From: Meconema thalassinum
Lineage: Eukaryota > Arthropoda > Insecta > Orthoptera > Tettigoniidae
DNA length: 64,000 bases
Direction of reading: 5' to 3'
Assembly: GCA_946902985.2 (NCBI GenBank)
Contig: OX336388.2
Span: forward strand, 287,472,526 to 287,536,525
The notes beneath the pieces are model-generated. The model was given only the letters and a program-made list of their open reading frames with translations, had not been told where the DNA came from and did no database searches. The stretch's first letter is position 1, and each line of letters starts with the position of its first letter. The position numbers and the translations under genes are program-made. Positions 49,887 through 60,038 of the stretch are shown one piece after another.

Positions 49887-50334
49887 AAAATGTTTTGCCC
49901 TGTAAAGGGTTTATGCCTTTACGGGCGGGGATACGGTTAATGATATTCATGCTGTTGGACTATTGCGTGTGAAAATAATATTTATGTTCGACGATGTCGA
50001 AACGTAAACATTATGTCTACAGAAAACTCTACTATAATGAGGCTCATTAGAACATTATTTTTCATTACGAAAGAGTTTCTCCCACCAATCAGAGCTCAAA
50101 AAACAGTTGTGTGACCAATTAGATAAGGATACCTTCGCGCATGCGCTCAAAACCCAACATGTCTATATAAATTACCGAAGAGCACCGTCCATATGTTCGC
50201 GTAAATAAACTGCCAAGCACACAGAGCGCATGCGTCGGTCGGTCAGGGAGCTTGGAAAACAGAGATATCCTACCCAGTGCAGGCACAAAATTCTAGAGAA
50301 TGAATCTCAACAGGTATTTATGAATGTCTGTCTG

Positions 50335-50600
50335 TCTGTTGGGTAGTCAGCCCGAAGGCTGGTTGGATCCTCAAAAAGAACCGCCGTTAGGTTATGTGGG
50401 ACCCACAAAAACCCAGGGCTGCGCGATATTGAGGCGTACTTGGCAAGATGAGGAGTGAGGTAGTTTGCCATTGCTTTCCTCACTGAGTCAGAACAGCAGT
50501 ACTAACCCTATGAGTAGAACCTATCACAGCATCCACAGGCAATTAATGTGCCCTGAATGTCATTACTAAGCACCGCCCATACCTCAGTAGCTTCCATATA
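50335..50600 (+). repeat. SINE fragment in F1
   Basis: TAGTCAGCCCGAAGGCTGG, GATATTGAGGCGTACTTGGC and GTAGTTTGCCATTGCTTTCC are shared in part with 4598-4692. No tRNA-like head is evident. The limits are approximate. Confidence 0.5.
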
Positions 50601-50778
50601 ATCACAGCCATGAGATGGACTGAGACAGCGGTGAAAACCACATTTTACTCTAGCCTGTGCCAAAATACAAATGCAAATGTACTGCATTCATCAAGAGATG
50701 GCAAACAGGCGAAATTTATGATTATTTATGTTAAAACATATAATAAAGTTATAATTATCATCGAACATAAACAGTCGT

Positions 50779-50894
50779 ATGCAACTCGCCTATAATGGTA
50801 ATTAAGACACTCGTATGGAAATTATAAAACTCGCTTACGCTCGTTCTATAAACCTACTCGTGTCTTAAATATTGCCATTATAGGCTCGTTGCAT
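50779..50894. repeat. Long imperfect palindrome (~116 bp)
   Basis: The arms ATGCAACTCGCCTATAATGG and CCATTATAGGCTCGTTGCAT are inverted copies. Pairing continues inward through TTAAGACACTCG and CGTGTCTTAA around a ~35-nt centre. A diverged copy is at 61217-61337. Confidence 0.85.
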
Positions 50895-50900
50895 AATGTA

Positions 50901-51540
50901 CTATTAAAACTAAACGTTTCGAACGGAACCTTGCCTCCTTTTTCAATAGACATAAAACAACGTGGCCAAAGACTGTGTTTCAATTAGTTTAAAAACTAGA
51001 GAAATTCCTCTGTTCGTCACCAGATGTCAGTCAGAAGCTATTGTATGGACCTTGGTAGAAAAAAAACGCCATATTAACCCAAGAGTGGTGACGCGGGGTC
51101 TTTTGTGACCTAGCGCAAATTCATTTAGTTAGTGTGTGCTTGTTTCTAAACTCGAGGCCTTGGCGGCCACATAACTCTCCTGAGGTCAGTAACATTGTAG
51201 TGAAAGGTGTTCATTCATAGAAAGATTGTCCAGCGGTGCGTGTTAGAGATCCCCATAGTTGATTTATTGGAAGCCTGTTTTTTGGAAAGTTTTGTAAATA
51301 TTGGTTGGACAGTTCCTTGGTGTTTAATTTAGCTACTGGGACCATCGTAATAATTAGCTCCGTGAACTCATTGGATGTAAACAATTTGTTTCATAACCTG
51401 TCCTCGTGTGGTATCTATGGATTCATGAATATTGTATCGTAACCTGTTTTGTGAAGTTAATTTGCATTTAATTTCAATAAAATATCATGCAATTAATTAA
51501 ATAAACCCAATGGTTGATGCATAACGTAATGCAATTTGAA
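50901..51540. other. Spacer, nothing recognised
   Basis: No ORF with a known domain and no repeat partner is visible inside the window. Confidence 0.35.
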
Positions 51541-52135
51541 GAGCATGGTCGGGGTCGGCCGAAACGGTTGAAATCGCTCCAGCCGTTTAGAAGTAATTAG
51601 GGACACACACACAGACAGACACACGGACAAATGGTGATCTCATAAGCCTATTTTTAGCCTACTTTCGATTTTTGCAAAAAATGAAAGTAGACTTATGAGA
51701 TCAACACAGGGCGAAAAAAGTGTGTCTGTCTGTGTGTGTGTATGTGTGTGTGTGAGTCTGTGTGTGTGTGTGTGTGTCTGTGTGTCTGTGTGTGTGTGTG
51801 TGTGTGTGAGTGTGTGTACTCTGAATGTCTGTCCCCCCCCTATCAATTCGAACACGGTGAATGCGAATTGAACGAAATTTGGTACAAAGGTAGCACTAGC
51901 AAAGGACACCTCAGTGTCATGTTTTATATCGCCGCGATCTTTACTAAAACTGAATGGCGGCCACTCAAACGTTCAAAACGTAAAATCAAATAACGACTAA
52001 CCAAATCATCCGATCTCTACCAAATTTGGTAACAACATACCTTCGTATAGGATGCGTCTTGTGACCAAACTACAAGGTCGTCCGCCATACCATTTCAGGA
52101 TGGCGGCCGTGCGAATTATGCAAACTTTATAATCC
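51541..52135. repeat. Two D-family ends joined tail to tail
   Basis: The right end of a D element (51548-51660, CGCTCCAGCCGTTTAGAAG then (CA)n then GATCTCATAAG) meets an inverted copy starting at TAGCCTACTTTC (51657). That copy carries CTTATGAGATC, (TG)n at 51722-51815, and one ~285-bp unit like those of E1. The junction forms a palindrome centred near 51670. Confidence 0.6.
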
Positions 52136-52490
52136 ATATCATGGGACCCACCAGTTCCGATTATCGAGCCGAGAATCGTTTTAACTGTTCCAAAGGAAGA
52201 GGCACGTTCGAAATTAAAAGTTTATTTTGTAATACTATAGTGCAGACGTGATTTTAAAAAGCTGAGCTGATTTAGTAATAAGACAAGATGGCAGCGGATA
52301 TCTTGTGCCTGACTTATATTTCACTAATTTGAGTATTGCATGCAATATAGCGTACTGACATAAAATAAATAAACTTTGTATGAAATGCTTTATATATAAA
52401 TAATATACTCCAGTGATGAAATCGTTTAGGATAAATCACTATTTGCTAACAAGTTCTATGTAAGTCATTTTATATAGAACGATATTCGTT
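52136..52490. other. Spacer, nothing recognised
   Basis: Low-copy AT-rich sequence with no ORF supported. It is the 5' flank of the tRNA-like unit that holds the LINE. Confidence 0.35.
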
Positions 52491-52512
52491 GACACAATTA
52501 GCTCAGTGGTAG
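52491..52512 (+). ncRNA. tRNA-like unit, 5' part (A box), split by LINE
   Basis: TAGCTCAGTGG at 52499-52509 is a perfect Pol III A box. GCTCAGTGGTAG is the left side of a tRNA D arm. Joined to the sequence after the LINE, it gives GCTC-AGTGGTA-GAGC, a standard D stem and loop. The 5' acceptor strand does not pair with the 3' acceptor strand, so this is a tRNA pseudogene or a SINE head, not a working tRNA. Confidence 0.55.
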
Positions 52513-52631
52513 TTGGTCACTGGTCGAGGCCGAGTGCGGTACGTGTGTGCGCGCTGTGTGACCGCATTGGAAGAGTTTACGGTTCCTAATACCGGTGCTT
52601 CCTTAGTTCCACGTGTGTACTGACCTTCCGT

Positions 52632-53822
52632 GTGTCATTCGGAGAATACTTTTTAAGTAGTGTTCCAGATAGGACAACAAAACCAGAAACCCAGAAAACC
52701 CCGCTGAAAATCATGTCCGGATACCAGAGAAAAAACACCGTACGCTGCCAATGGGACAGGCAGAGTTCTCGCCCCTCACCAGGAGAAATTCACCGCTGGA
52801 TTGGCGATACCCTCCGGTTGACTGTCGACCAAGTAGAAGCCATCCAGTTAAATGCGCACGAAAAAACCATGTACATCAAGGTAATCAGCATATCTATTTA
52901 TCAGAAATTGTTAAATACTTTTGCAGATCCTATTAAATTTCAGTATGATTCAGGCGAAATGACCAATGTTAAGCTCTCCACGGCGGATTCCAATTTTACC
53001 ACAGTGCGTATATTTAATGTCCCACTCGAAGTACCCCCTGAAATTTTCAAATCCGTCCTGTCGAAATATGGCACTGTGAGTGACGTCAGGAAAGAACAAT
53101 GGTCTTCTGCTTATCAGTTCCCGGTGTATAATGGAATACGTGCCGTAACTATGGAAATCAAGCAAGATATCCCCTCCACTGAGGCTTTTGGTGGCCATTC
53201 TGGCTATATAACGTATAATGGACAGAAACAGACCTGTTTAATTTGCAATGCTACCACACATCTACGTATTAACTGCCCAAAGAAAATGATTCCCCTCGGT
53301 ATAACTCCTACACAACAACGACGTGTACAATACTCGGAAGTTGTGACGCAGCAAACGTCATATGAAAACATGCTCATTGATCAGTCAGCTGAGACAACAC
53401 CGGGAGTGACCTCGGATACATCTGACGCAGAACTGGTACCTTGCCCTGACCAGGGCTGCGAGACACAGAGTGCCCCTGTGCTCTCGGCAACCTGTATCGC
53501 AGCCTTAGAACCAACTCTGCCGTTACTACAGGCTGCCACAGAAATTTTGTCTTCACTGCCCCCGACTTCGCTGGTCCCTACCGACTCACTTAAGAGTGTT
53601 GATCGGGGATCCGAGAACGTCTCTAAGAAGATTAAAACAAATGCCTCGATTGCCGTACCAGCCCCGAAGAATCAAACTGGCTCCACAAAAGTTCCCGCAG
53701 CTGTGAAAAAGAAACACAATCTTCTTTCTACGTCATCTAGGGACCCACGAACGCTCTCAACTGCTGACAGCCGGCCTATGAATGGCAGTCAAAAGGAACT
53801 ATCTCAACCTAATTTGACATAG
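52632..53822 (+). CDS. LINE ORF1 protein (nucleic-acid binding, CCHC)
   Basis: This 396-aa protein should bind the element's RNA and form the ribonucleoprotein needed for retrotransposition. Residues 110-195 look like an RNA-recognition-type fold followed by a zinc knuckle at C202, C205, H210, C215 (CX2CX4HX4C). The C-terminal third is Ser/Thr/Pro-rich with basic patches and looks disordered. There is a single recognisable knuckle. The first ATG is used here; an in-frame ATG at 52713 (codon 28) is a possible alternative. The stop lies 50 bp before ORF2. The low-level assignment to ORF1 rests on position, the knuckle and length rather than on strong sequence recognition. Confidence 0.85.
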   Translation: MSFGEYFLSSVPDRTTKPETQKTPLKIMSGYQRKNTVRCQWDRQSSRPSPGEIHRWIGDTLRLTVDQVEAIQLNAHEKTMYIKVISISIYQKLLNTFADPIKFQYDSGEMTNVKLSTADSNFTTVRIFNVPLEVPPEIFKSVLSKYGTVSDVRKEQWSSAYQFPVYNGIRAVTMEIKQDIPSTEAFGGHSGYITYNGQKQTCLICNATTHLRINCPKKMIPLGITPTQQRRVQYSEVVTQQTSYENMLIDQSAETTPGVTSDTSDAELVPCPDQGCETQSAPVLSATCIAALEPTLPLLQAATEILSSLPPTSLVPTDSLKSVDRGSENVSKKIKTNASIAVPAPKNQTGSTKVPAAVKKKHNLLSTSSRDPRTLSTADSRPMNGSQKELSQPNLT

Positions 53823-53872
53823 AGCACCAAGATAATTCTCACCTGTGTCTTCTTTCGAGTCCACCTTCCAGT

Positions 53873-56800
53873 ATGTCTAGCACAGCTTTTATACTTCTCT
53901 TAATGGCGCAATTTCTCACTGTGGCCACTGTGAATATCAATGTAATAGAATGCCCTCTGAAATTTCAACTGTTGGAGAGATTCCTTCGAGATGCTGACAT
54001 TGACATTGCTTTCATTCAAGAAGTTGCTATACCGCGTTTACCCATATCTGCCTTCTACAAACAATACATCAATACCGGTAATACGAATAGAGGGACCGGA
54101 TTCCTCATAAGACATGATATCCCACTCGAAGGTGTGCTATGTCATCCATCAGGACGCATAATATCTGGACACATAAACAATACCACCCTGATAAATGTAT
54201 ATGCCCCGTCCGGGTCCAATAAACGTGTGGAACGGAAAATGTTCTTTCAACAGAGTATACTGCCTCATCTGCACGACGTTAAGGAAAAACTTATTCTTGC
54301 AGGGGATTTCAATTGTATTCAACGCCCAGAGGATTCCACTAGTCCATACAGAGGTGTCAACCCGGCTCTCAGGACCCTTCTTACCTCCCTACACCTCATT
54401 GATGCTGTGGATAGTTTAAGGGTGCCCCTGCCCCATTACACCTGTATAAGTCACAACTCCTCATCACGACTTGACCGCATCTACTTTTCACAGGAACTTA
54501 TCCAGCCTAGACGATATGAAGTGATTCCTGCCAGTTTCACTAACCATCATGCTGTCGTATGTACAATCTCTTACCCCCATCCCATATTTCACATAGGAAG
54601 AGGTTATTGGAAGCTGAATTGCTCGCTGTTACTGGAGGAGGAATGCCAAGATATTTTCAGAAAACACTGGATTCGATGGGTCCAACAAAAATGCAAATTT
54701 CGCGACTGCACAGACTGGTGGGATATTTTAGTTAAACCAGGGATCCGCCGCGTCTTTAAGAACATATCTTACCAACGAGGTCGGGAAAGACGGGATACAG
54801 TTGAATTTTACTATCGAGTTCTTCGCCAGCTCCAGCAAAGATCTGATGCTGGGGAGCGTATATATGACCAGATCCGGGAAGTTAAAACCAAGCTCCTGTC
54901 TCTACAGCAACGAACGCTCGCTCATATCAACGTGGCTTTAAAAGATCGTACAGTGCTCCCGGACGAAAGTGCAAGTGTATACCATATCGCCAAAGGACAA
55001 CGTGAGCGGCAACGTAAATATATCCACCGCCTCCGCACCAGTACTGGAAGTGTCGTCACCTCCCCTGACGCTATACGTAGTGAAATATCATTATTTTATC
55101 AACGGTTCTACGCTAAGGCTCCCATTGATCCACAGCAGGTGACCCTATTGCTGTCATCTTGCAGTACCAAACTATCTCCGGACAACAAAACTCTGCTCAG
55201 CGCGGATATTACGGATGAAGAGATTCACTCTGTGGTTAAACAACTCCCAAACAACCGCTCACCTGGCATTGATGGACTGCCATATGAAATGTATAAACAC
55301 TTCTGGCCTCTCATTGGCAAAGAATTTTGTCATGTCCTGCGTACCATTCTCCAACGTCGTGCTCTTTGTCAATCACATCACGAGGGTACCATAGTCCTCA
55401 TACCAAAAACATCCTCTCCCATGGCAGTTGGTGACTTCCGACCAGTTACTCTGCTCTGCAGTGACTATAAAGTCCTTACCAAAGTACTTGCATGCCGATT
55501 GAAGACGGTTCTACCTGATATCATTGGTGATGAACAATGTTGCAGTATTCCTGGAAGAACTCTGTTAACAAACTTAGCGATACTACGGGACCTACACCTA
55601 AAAGCCGAAATGCTCCCCACTGAGCCAATGAGTTTTCTCACCTTAGATCTTGATAAAGCTTTCGACCGCATCAGTCATGAATACTTGTACATGGTCTTGC
55701 AACACTTCGAATTTCCTGAAATCCTTATTGACTACATTCGTATGATAAATTGTAATGCTACGTCCAGAGTGCTCGTCAACGGTTTTCTTTCCCCTCTGAT
55801 TCCAATACAACGATCAGTTAGGCAAGGATGTCCCCTTTCTATGCTACTTTTTGTCATTGGCCTTGAACCGTTCATTCGGACTACCCAGGTGAAGCTACAG
55901 GGTTACAAACTGTCCACACATGTTTTTGGAATGTGCGCCTATGCTGATGACGTATCAATATTGATCCGCAATGAAGAAGACATCTCCCACATCGATAGCG
56001 TCCTTCAGCTCTACCATATCGCCTCTGGAGCACAATCGAACCCCCAGAAAACTGCTTTGCTTCCGCTCAATACTAACTCAGTGATTACCCCACAGCCCTG
56101 GTTCCGGATAGTAAATGAGGTGAAAATTCTTGGCATTACCTGGAAGCAATCGCTTCTGGACACAGTGCAAGTTAACTGGACTAAGGTCATTGCCAAAGTT
56201 AGGGGAGTCCTGATCCAATTTGGTCAAAGAAACCTCAATATAGTGCAACGGGTCATGGTCCTCAACGTGTTTGCGCTCTCTAAAATATGGTATGTCGCAC
56301 AACTTTTCCCACTTCCCAAAATGTTTGAGAGCCAATTGGCAAAATATGCAGGTTGGTTTATATGGCAAGGATTTTTGTTCCGAGTACAACGGGAACAGTT
56401 GTATCTCCCATCCCGGCAAGGCGGGCTAGGGCTAACAGCTCATGGCATGAAATGCCGTGCACTCCTCTGCAAGAATGATATCACCATTCTTTCCCAACAT
56501 GACACTTTTACGAAATCGCTATACAAAGATATTCGAAACACAGCCCGTGGTTGTGATAGAGCTTTGCCGAAGATATTTAGGGACCATCAACAGCACCTTC
56601 TGGAAACTGTTCGCCAAATGCCATCAGGGATTGTTCCAACGACGAAAAGTATCTATAACATGTTGCGGCAAGTGGTACACTCCAAACCGCGAATAGAGGC
56701 TACCACCCTCTACGTCCATTGGCCCACTGTTTGGAAAAATTGTGGGGCTATGTCCATTTCTTCTGCTGTACACTCCCAAGTTTTTATCTTCCTCAACGAT

Positions 56801-57199
56801 CTCATCCCAACCGCTCTACGGCGATATACCATCCATCTTGAAGCTTACCCATGGTGTACTATATGTGGTCAAACTGATACGGCGATACACCGTTTCACAT
56901 CATGCACGCGAGTTGCCTCCACGTGGCTGTGGTGTAAGGGAAAAGTATGTCAACTATTAAATGTGCCCTCGGATGACCTTGATGACAGGAAGTTGGTTCG
57001 TTTGTCGGTGACCGCCTTCCCCCAAATTAAACAGACTGCCATTGTGTGGATAATGGGCCAATATGTACACTTCGTGATGGACAATGATCAACATTTCTCT
57101 TTCCTGGATCTCAGGTATCACCTGCAAAAAGAGCGTTGGAAGCTTAGTGAAGGTGGACAATTGTACGATAAATATGGACACTATCTGGATTTCTTGTGA
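53873..57199 (+). CDS. LINE ORF2 protein: AP endonuclease and reverse transcriptase
   Basis: This 1108-aa protein should nick target DNA and copy the element RNA at the nick. Residues 15-240 are an AP-type endonuclease with DIAFIQE, LINVYAPSGS, LAGDFNC and SRLDRIY. The terminal block reads TNHHAVV, where most relatives have an Asp (SDH/TDH). RT motifs follow: SPGIDGLPYEMYKHF, VGDFRPVTLLCSDYK, LDLDKAFDRI, RQGCPLS and the catalytic YADD at 690-693. A C-terminal CX2CX7HX4C finger (CTICGQTDTAIHRFTSC) lies near residue 990. There is no RNase H domain, in line with L1/Tx1 rather than I or Jockey types with RNase H. The frame is intact. The ATG chosen is 17-20 codons before the first endonuclease strand. 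Confidence 0.93.
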   Translation: MSSTAFILLLMAQFLTVATVNINVIECPLKFQLLERFLRDADIDIAFIQEVAIPRLPISAFYKQYINTGNTNRGTGFLIRHDIPLEGVLCHPSGRIISGHINNTTLINVYAPSGSNKRVERKMFFQQSILPHLHDVKEKLILAGDFNCIQRPEDSTSPYRGVNPALRTLLTSLHLIDAVDSLRVPLPHYTCISHNSSSRLDRIYFSQELIQPRRYEVIPASFTNHHAVVCTISYPHPIFHIGRGYWKLNCSLLLEEECQDIFRKHWIRWVQQKCKFRDCTDWWDILVKPGIRRVFKNISYQRGRERRDTVEFYYRVLRQLQQRSDAGERIYDQIREVKTKLLSLQQRTLAHINVALKDRTVLPDESASVYHIAKGQRERQRKYIHRLRTSTGSVVTSPDAIRSEISLFYQRFYAKAPIDPQQVTLLLSSCSTKLSPDNKTLLSADITDEEIHSVVKQLPNNRSPGIDGLPYEMYKHFWPLIGKEFCHVLRTILQRRALCQSHHEGTIVLIPKTSSPMAVGDFRPVTLLCSDYKVLTKVLACRLKTVLPDIIGDEQCCSIPGRTLLTNLAILRDLHLKAEMLPTEPMSFLTLDLDKAFDRISHEYLYMVLQHFEFPEILIDYIRMINCNATSRVLVNGFLSPLIPIQRSVRQGCPLSMLLFVIGLEPFIRTTQVKLQGYKLSTHVFGMCAYADDVSILIRNEEDISHIDSVLQLYHIASGAQSNPQKTALLPLNTNSVITPQPWFRIVNEVKILGITWKQSLLDTVQVNWTKVIAKVRGVLIQFGQRNLNIVQRVMVLNVFALSKIWYVAQLFPLPKMFESQLAKYAGWFIWQGFLFRVQREQLYLPSRQGGLGLTAHGMKCRALLCKNDITILSQHDTFTKSLYKDIRNTARGCDRALPKIFRDHQQHLLETVRQMPSGIVPTTKSIYNMLRQVVHSKPRIEATTLYVHWPTVWKNCGAMSISSAVHSQVFIFLNDLIPTALRRYTIHLEAYPWCTICGQTDTAIHRFTSCTRVASTWLWCKGKVCQLLNVPSDDLDDRKLVRLSVTAFPQIKQTAIVWIMGQYVHFVMDNDQHFSFLDLRYHLQKERWKLSEGGQLYDKYGHYLDFL

Positions 57200-57273
57200 T
57201 GTATTAGTATGGTATTTATTATATCTGAAAATTCTGTAATTCTGTAAAGAGCTAATAAAAAAAATAAAAAAAA

Positions 57274-57338
57274 GTCGTAGAGCGTTAGCCTATCGCTCAA
57301 ATGCCTATGGTTCAAACCCGATCAGAGCTAGTTTTTTT
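57274..57338 (+). ncRNA. tRNA-like unit, 3' part (B box and Pol III terminator)
   Basis: After GTCGTAG the sequence continues AGCGTTAGCC. It holds a B box, GGTTCAAACCC, at 57309-57319 (9 of 11 positions of the consensus). It ends AGAGCTAG followed by T7 (57332-57338), a Pol III terminator. T-stem pairing is poor and the anticodon loop is not canonical. With the 5' part at 52491-52512 it forms one Pol III unit interrupted by the LINE. Confidence 0.55.
57332..57338 (+). terminator. T7 run, Pol III terminator
   Basis: Seven T residues follow the tRNA-like 3' end directly, as expected for a Pol III transcript. Confidence 0.6.
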
Positions 57339-57991
57339 GCTTGAAATTTTATATGTTTATTGTTTTGTAATGACTCAGATGTTTTAAAATTAAGCGTTAT
57401 ATTGTGCATATTATGGTGTAAAATATATATTTAATTAAAACATAATTCGCCAGCAGATTTACTCGAGACATCTAGCTGCCAAAAAGGTAACTGCACGCCG
57501 ACCAGATTTTATTGAAAAGTTTCTTCTTCTGGCCGCTAGAATGCACTCGCTCTGTTAGGATTATATTGTTAGAAATTTCACCACTAGATATCACGACTAG
57601 TCTACGTGGGGCTCCATTGATTACTATACCATTTGCATTCTATGCGCATCGAATTTGAAGAATGACAAGATGATACTACGATACATTTTTACTTTCTATT
57701 TTAAAGGGTTTGTAACAGCCTATTGTGCGTTATTTGAAAATGTTAATTGAAGTAAAGAACAAAACGATTTCACATAGTATCTGAACTCTATCGTTGGTGC
57801 TAGTTCAGGATATTAATTAATACTTCTATTTCAGCCAAATAGCAATCGAAAATATCCACATAGTTGGTATACACACGTCTCTGTAGGGTCATGGAAAGAT
57901 TTGTTAATTCAATTAGGGTTGTGAAAGTCATACGCAGCCAGACGTGTAAAGACATGCCTCAACTCAAAGTTGGATGTTGCCCGCGTCAGGC
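57339..57991. other. Spacer related in inverse to 61900-62100
   Basis: ATTCTATGCGCATCGAATTTG (57637-57657) and GAGACATCTAGCTGCC (57465) have inverted, diverged partners near 61998-62020 and 62060-62080. No ORF is supported. Confidence 0.4.
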
Positions 57992-58000
57992 CGATTATGT

Positions 58001-58240
58001 AATAATAATAATAATAATGTTATTGGTTTTACGTCCCTTTTAACTACTGTTGCTTTTAGAGACGCCGGGGTGCCAGAATTTTGTCCCGAAGGGGATCTTT
58101 AACGTGCCAGTAAATCTACTAACACGGCTCCCTCGCATTTGTGCACCCTCAAATGCCAGCTGACTGCGCCAGGATACGAACCTGAAACATACGGTCCAGC
58201 AAGCGAGAACGTTACCGCTGAGCCACGCCGCCAGTCCGGT
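58001..58240 (-). repeat. tRNA-derived SINE S2b, complete
   Basis: On the minus strand it reads GGCGTGGCTCAGCGGTAACG (A box), then CAGGTTCGTATCCTGG (B box and T arm), then the body, ending in (ATT)n. CGATTATGT flanks both sides (57992-58000 and 58241-58249) as a 9-bp target duplication. It is the best preserved copy of its family here; S2a lacks its head. Confidence 0.9.
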
Positions 58241-58384
58241 CGATTATGTCTCCAGATCCATAACATTCTTTAGATACTTCTTATCTTTCTTTCTTTCTTT
58301 CTTCAATGATGGTAGCAGTTTTTATCTAGGTTGTGGCGTTTGGTAGAGGTAAATCGTTTCTAAGGTCTTCAACAAAGAATAGTT

Positions 58385-58740
58385 CTATTATACTCTTTGA
58401 TAATAACAACGAGTTATAACTATACTCATACATTTAGGAGAAAGTAGGCTATATGTTCTTTACTGAACATCTTGTTTTTCTTCATAAAATGAAAATAGGC
58501 TATTACAAACATGATTTTACGCCGATAGATCCTATGTCTAACTGCATGTAACGTCTGTTGCTATCCATTGGACTTCAAACAAATTTTGTATGTGTATTCT
58601 GTACCTTAAGAGATGGCACTAAGAATATATTCAGTCACCAGGGCTACCAACTGTAGTGCTCTATTAGGCTACATTATGCCAGGTGTATTTTCAACTAATT
58701 AGAAATTTCGATATTACCAATTTAATTTCATTACTAGCAT
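58385..58740 (-). repeat. D-family copy, truncated
   Basis: GAAAGTAGGCTATATGTTC and GAACATCTTGTT (58441-58478) are the outer end of an E1-type copy. From 58480 a minus-strand copy matches the reverse complement of about 48540-48790 (CACCAGGGCTACCAACTG, GTAACGTCTGTTGCTATCC). Confidence 0.6.
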
Positions 58741-59380
58741 TACCCATAGCGAATATTCTAGTTGTAAAGAGTACACTTAGCAAAATCTCAATCATGAATG
58801 CTATGACTGATTTATGCTTGGTATGAATAATCTGACTTTATCAATTCAGCTCCTGGTGCAGTGGTTGGGGTTTTTTCATTCCTTGATAGGTATATCAGAG
58901 CGAAGTTAGTTTTCTGGGAATATCACAGACTCTGTTAATTTAAGGGTCTTTAAATGTGGTTTTCGGAGACCCTATATAGTCAGGTGAAAAAGACCTTTCG
59001 TACCACACTCACACGTGAAAATTGCGTGAAAAAATTCTAGAGTGACCCTTGACTCCCTTAAGCGCATTATACTGTATGTATTGATGAATTTTACAGCTTA
59101 ATTTGGTTCAGTGATAACCTTATAACCGTCTGAAAACTTTCACAGTAATGTAATAATTGGAATTGCATTGCGTCTTACAGAAATAGATGGACCTGTGAGA
59201 TTCTGTTACCATGGTTACCGTGTTGCATTCTTTCATTATTTCATTGTAAATATACATGTTTTAAGGTATTTATTTAATTGTGAGGCATTTAAAGAGTAAG
59301 TGAGTGCGTTTCGCTTACGCATTGGGTTATGCTGAACCTGTAGGTACCCCATATGTGTAGGTTGGTGTTAATGTGACCTT
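58741..59380. other. Spacer, nothing recognised
   Basis: No gene or repeat partner could be identified. Confidence 0.35.
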
Positions 59381-59492
59381 ATTTTCGGTACAAAACTGGA
59401 ATGGGACCTTAGCAGAATAATATAGGGAGGGATTATTTTCGGTACAAAACTGAAATGGGACCTTAGCAGAATAATATAGGGAGGGATTATTC
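59381..59492 (+). repeat. Direct duplication of ~60 bp
   Basis: ATTTTCGGTACAAAACTGGAA and GGGACCTTAGCAGAATAATA occur twice in tandem, nearly identical, so the duplication is recent. Confidence 0.85.
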
Positions 59493-59508
59493 TAGACAGA
59501 TCCATATA

Positions 59509-60030
59509 GATTGGTTGGTTGGTTCCTGAGTTTAGGGGCTGCGACAACGCGGTCATGTAGCCCCGTGTACTTTGGGTGTGTGCAGAATCTGTCTGATAAC
59601 CGGTGTTAATTGTTATGACTGTATTAGTGTGTGTTATCTGTTTTTTAATTCAAGTAAGGACTGCAGACTTTTGAATTTTTCAAATAGTTCCTGCTTTTGC
59701 CACCAAATGCCACCGTCAACGACTTCTAGTTCAGAACACAGCAACCAGACGCCACCGCAGTCGGCTCTTGGCAATGAACGTAGGAACCTAAGAGCGTTGT
59801 TTACATTCTTAACCTATATAATTTAGCTTCACACAGGTTTAATTAGTGGAAGGTTCTTTAACAAGCCATAAATCTATAACATGGTACCGCCGGCTTTACT
59901 TCCCCTCCGAAGGAAGGCATGCTGATGGATTTTTAACGCTCTCAAAAATCCGATGAATTCGGCCGGATTTGAACCCGCGATCTTGGGCATAGAAGCTCAG
60001 CAGGCTACCGACTACGCCACCGAAGCCGCC
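59509..60030 (-). repeat. tRNA-derived SINE S1d, complete, with target duplication
   Basis: The minus-strand head at the right reads GGCTTCGGTGGCGTAGTCGG (A box) and GGGTTCAAATCCGGCC (B box). The tail ends with the GGTTGGTTGG block. TCCATATA flanks both sides (59501-59508 and 60031-60038). This defines the S1 unit length as about 522 bp. Confidence 0.9.
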
Positions 60031-60038
60031 TCCATATA

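Larger units (their letters stand above)
49900..50900 (+). repeat. F-family repeat F1, interrupted by a SINE fragment
   Basis: The blocks TATAATGAGGCTCATTAGAAC and CCAATCAGAGCTCAAAAAAC (50030-50105) and the palindrome at 50779-50894 recur in inverted order at 61190-61790. The piece at about 50335-50600 is foreign and begins with the CCCGAAGGCTGG block also seen at 4610. Confidence 0.55.
52513..57273 (+). mobile_element. Full-length Tx1/L1-like non-LTR retrotransposon
   Basis: A ~120-bp 5' UTR is followed by ORF1, a 50-bp gap, ORF2, a short 3' UTR with AATAAA and an A-rich tail. The flanks GTGGTAG (52506-52512) and GTCGTAG (57274-57280) look like a 7-bp target duplication with one change. Both ORFs are open, so this copy is full length or nearly so. 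The combination of an ORF1 with a CCHC knuckle and an ORF2 with AP endonuclease, RT and C-terminal CCHC fits the L1/Tx1 group. Confidence 0.85.

Noticed and set aside
52491..57338. Functional intron-containing tRNA
   Set aside because: The interrupting sequence is a 4.8-kb LINE with A-rich tail and target duplication, and the acceptor strands do not pair.
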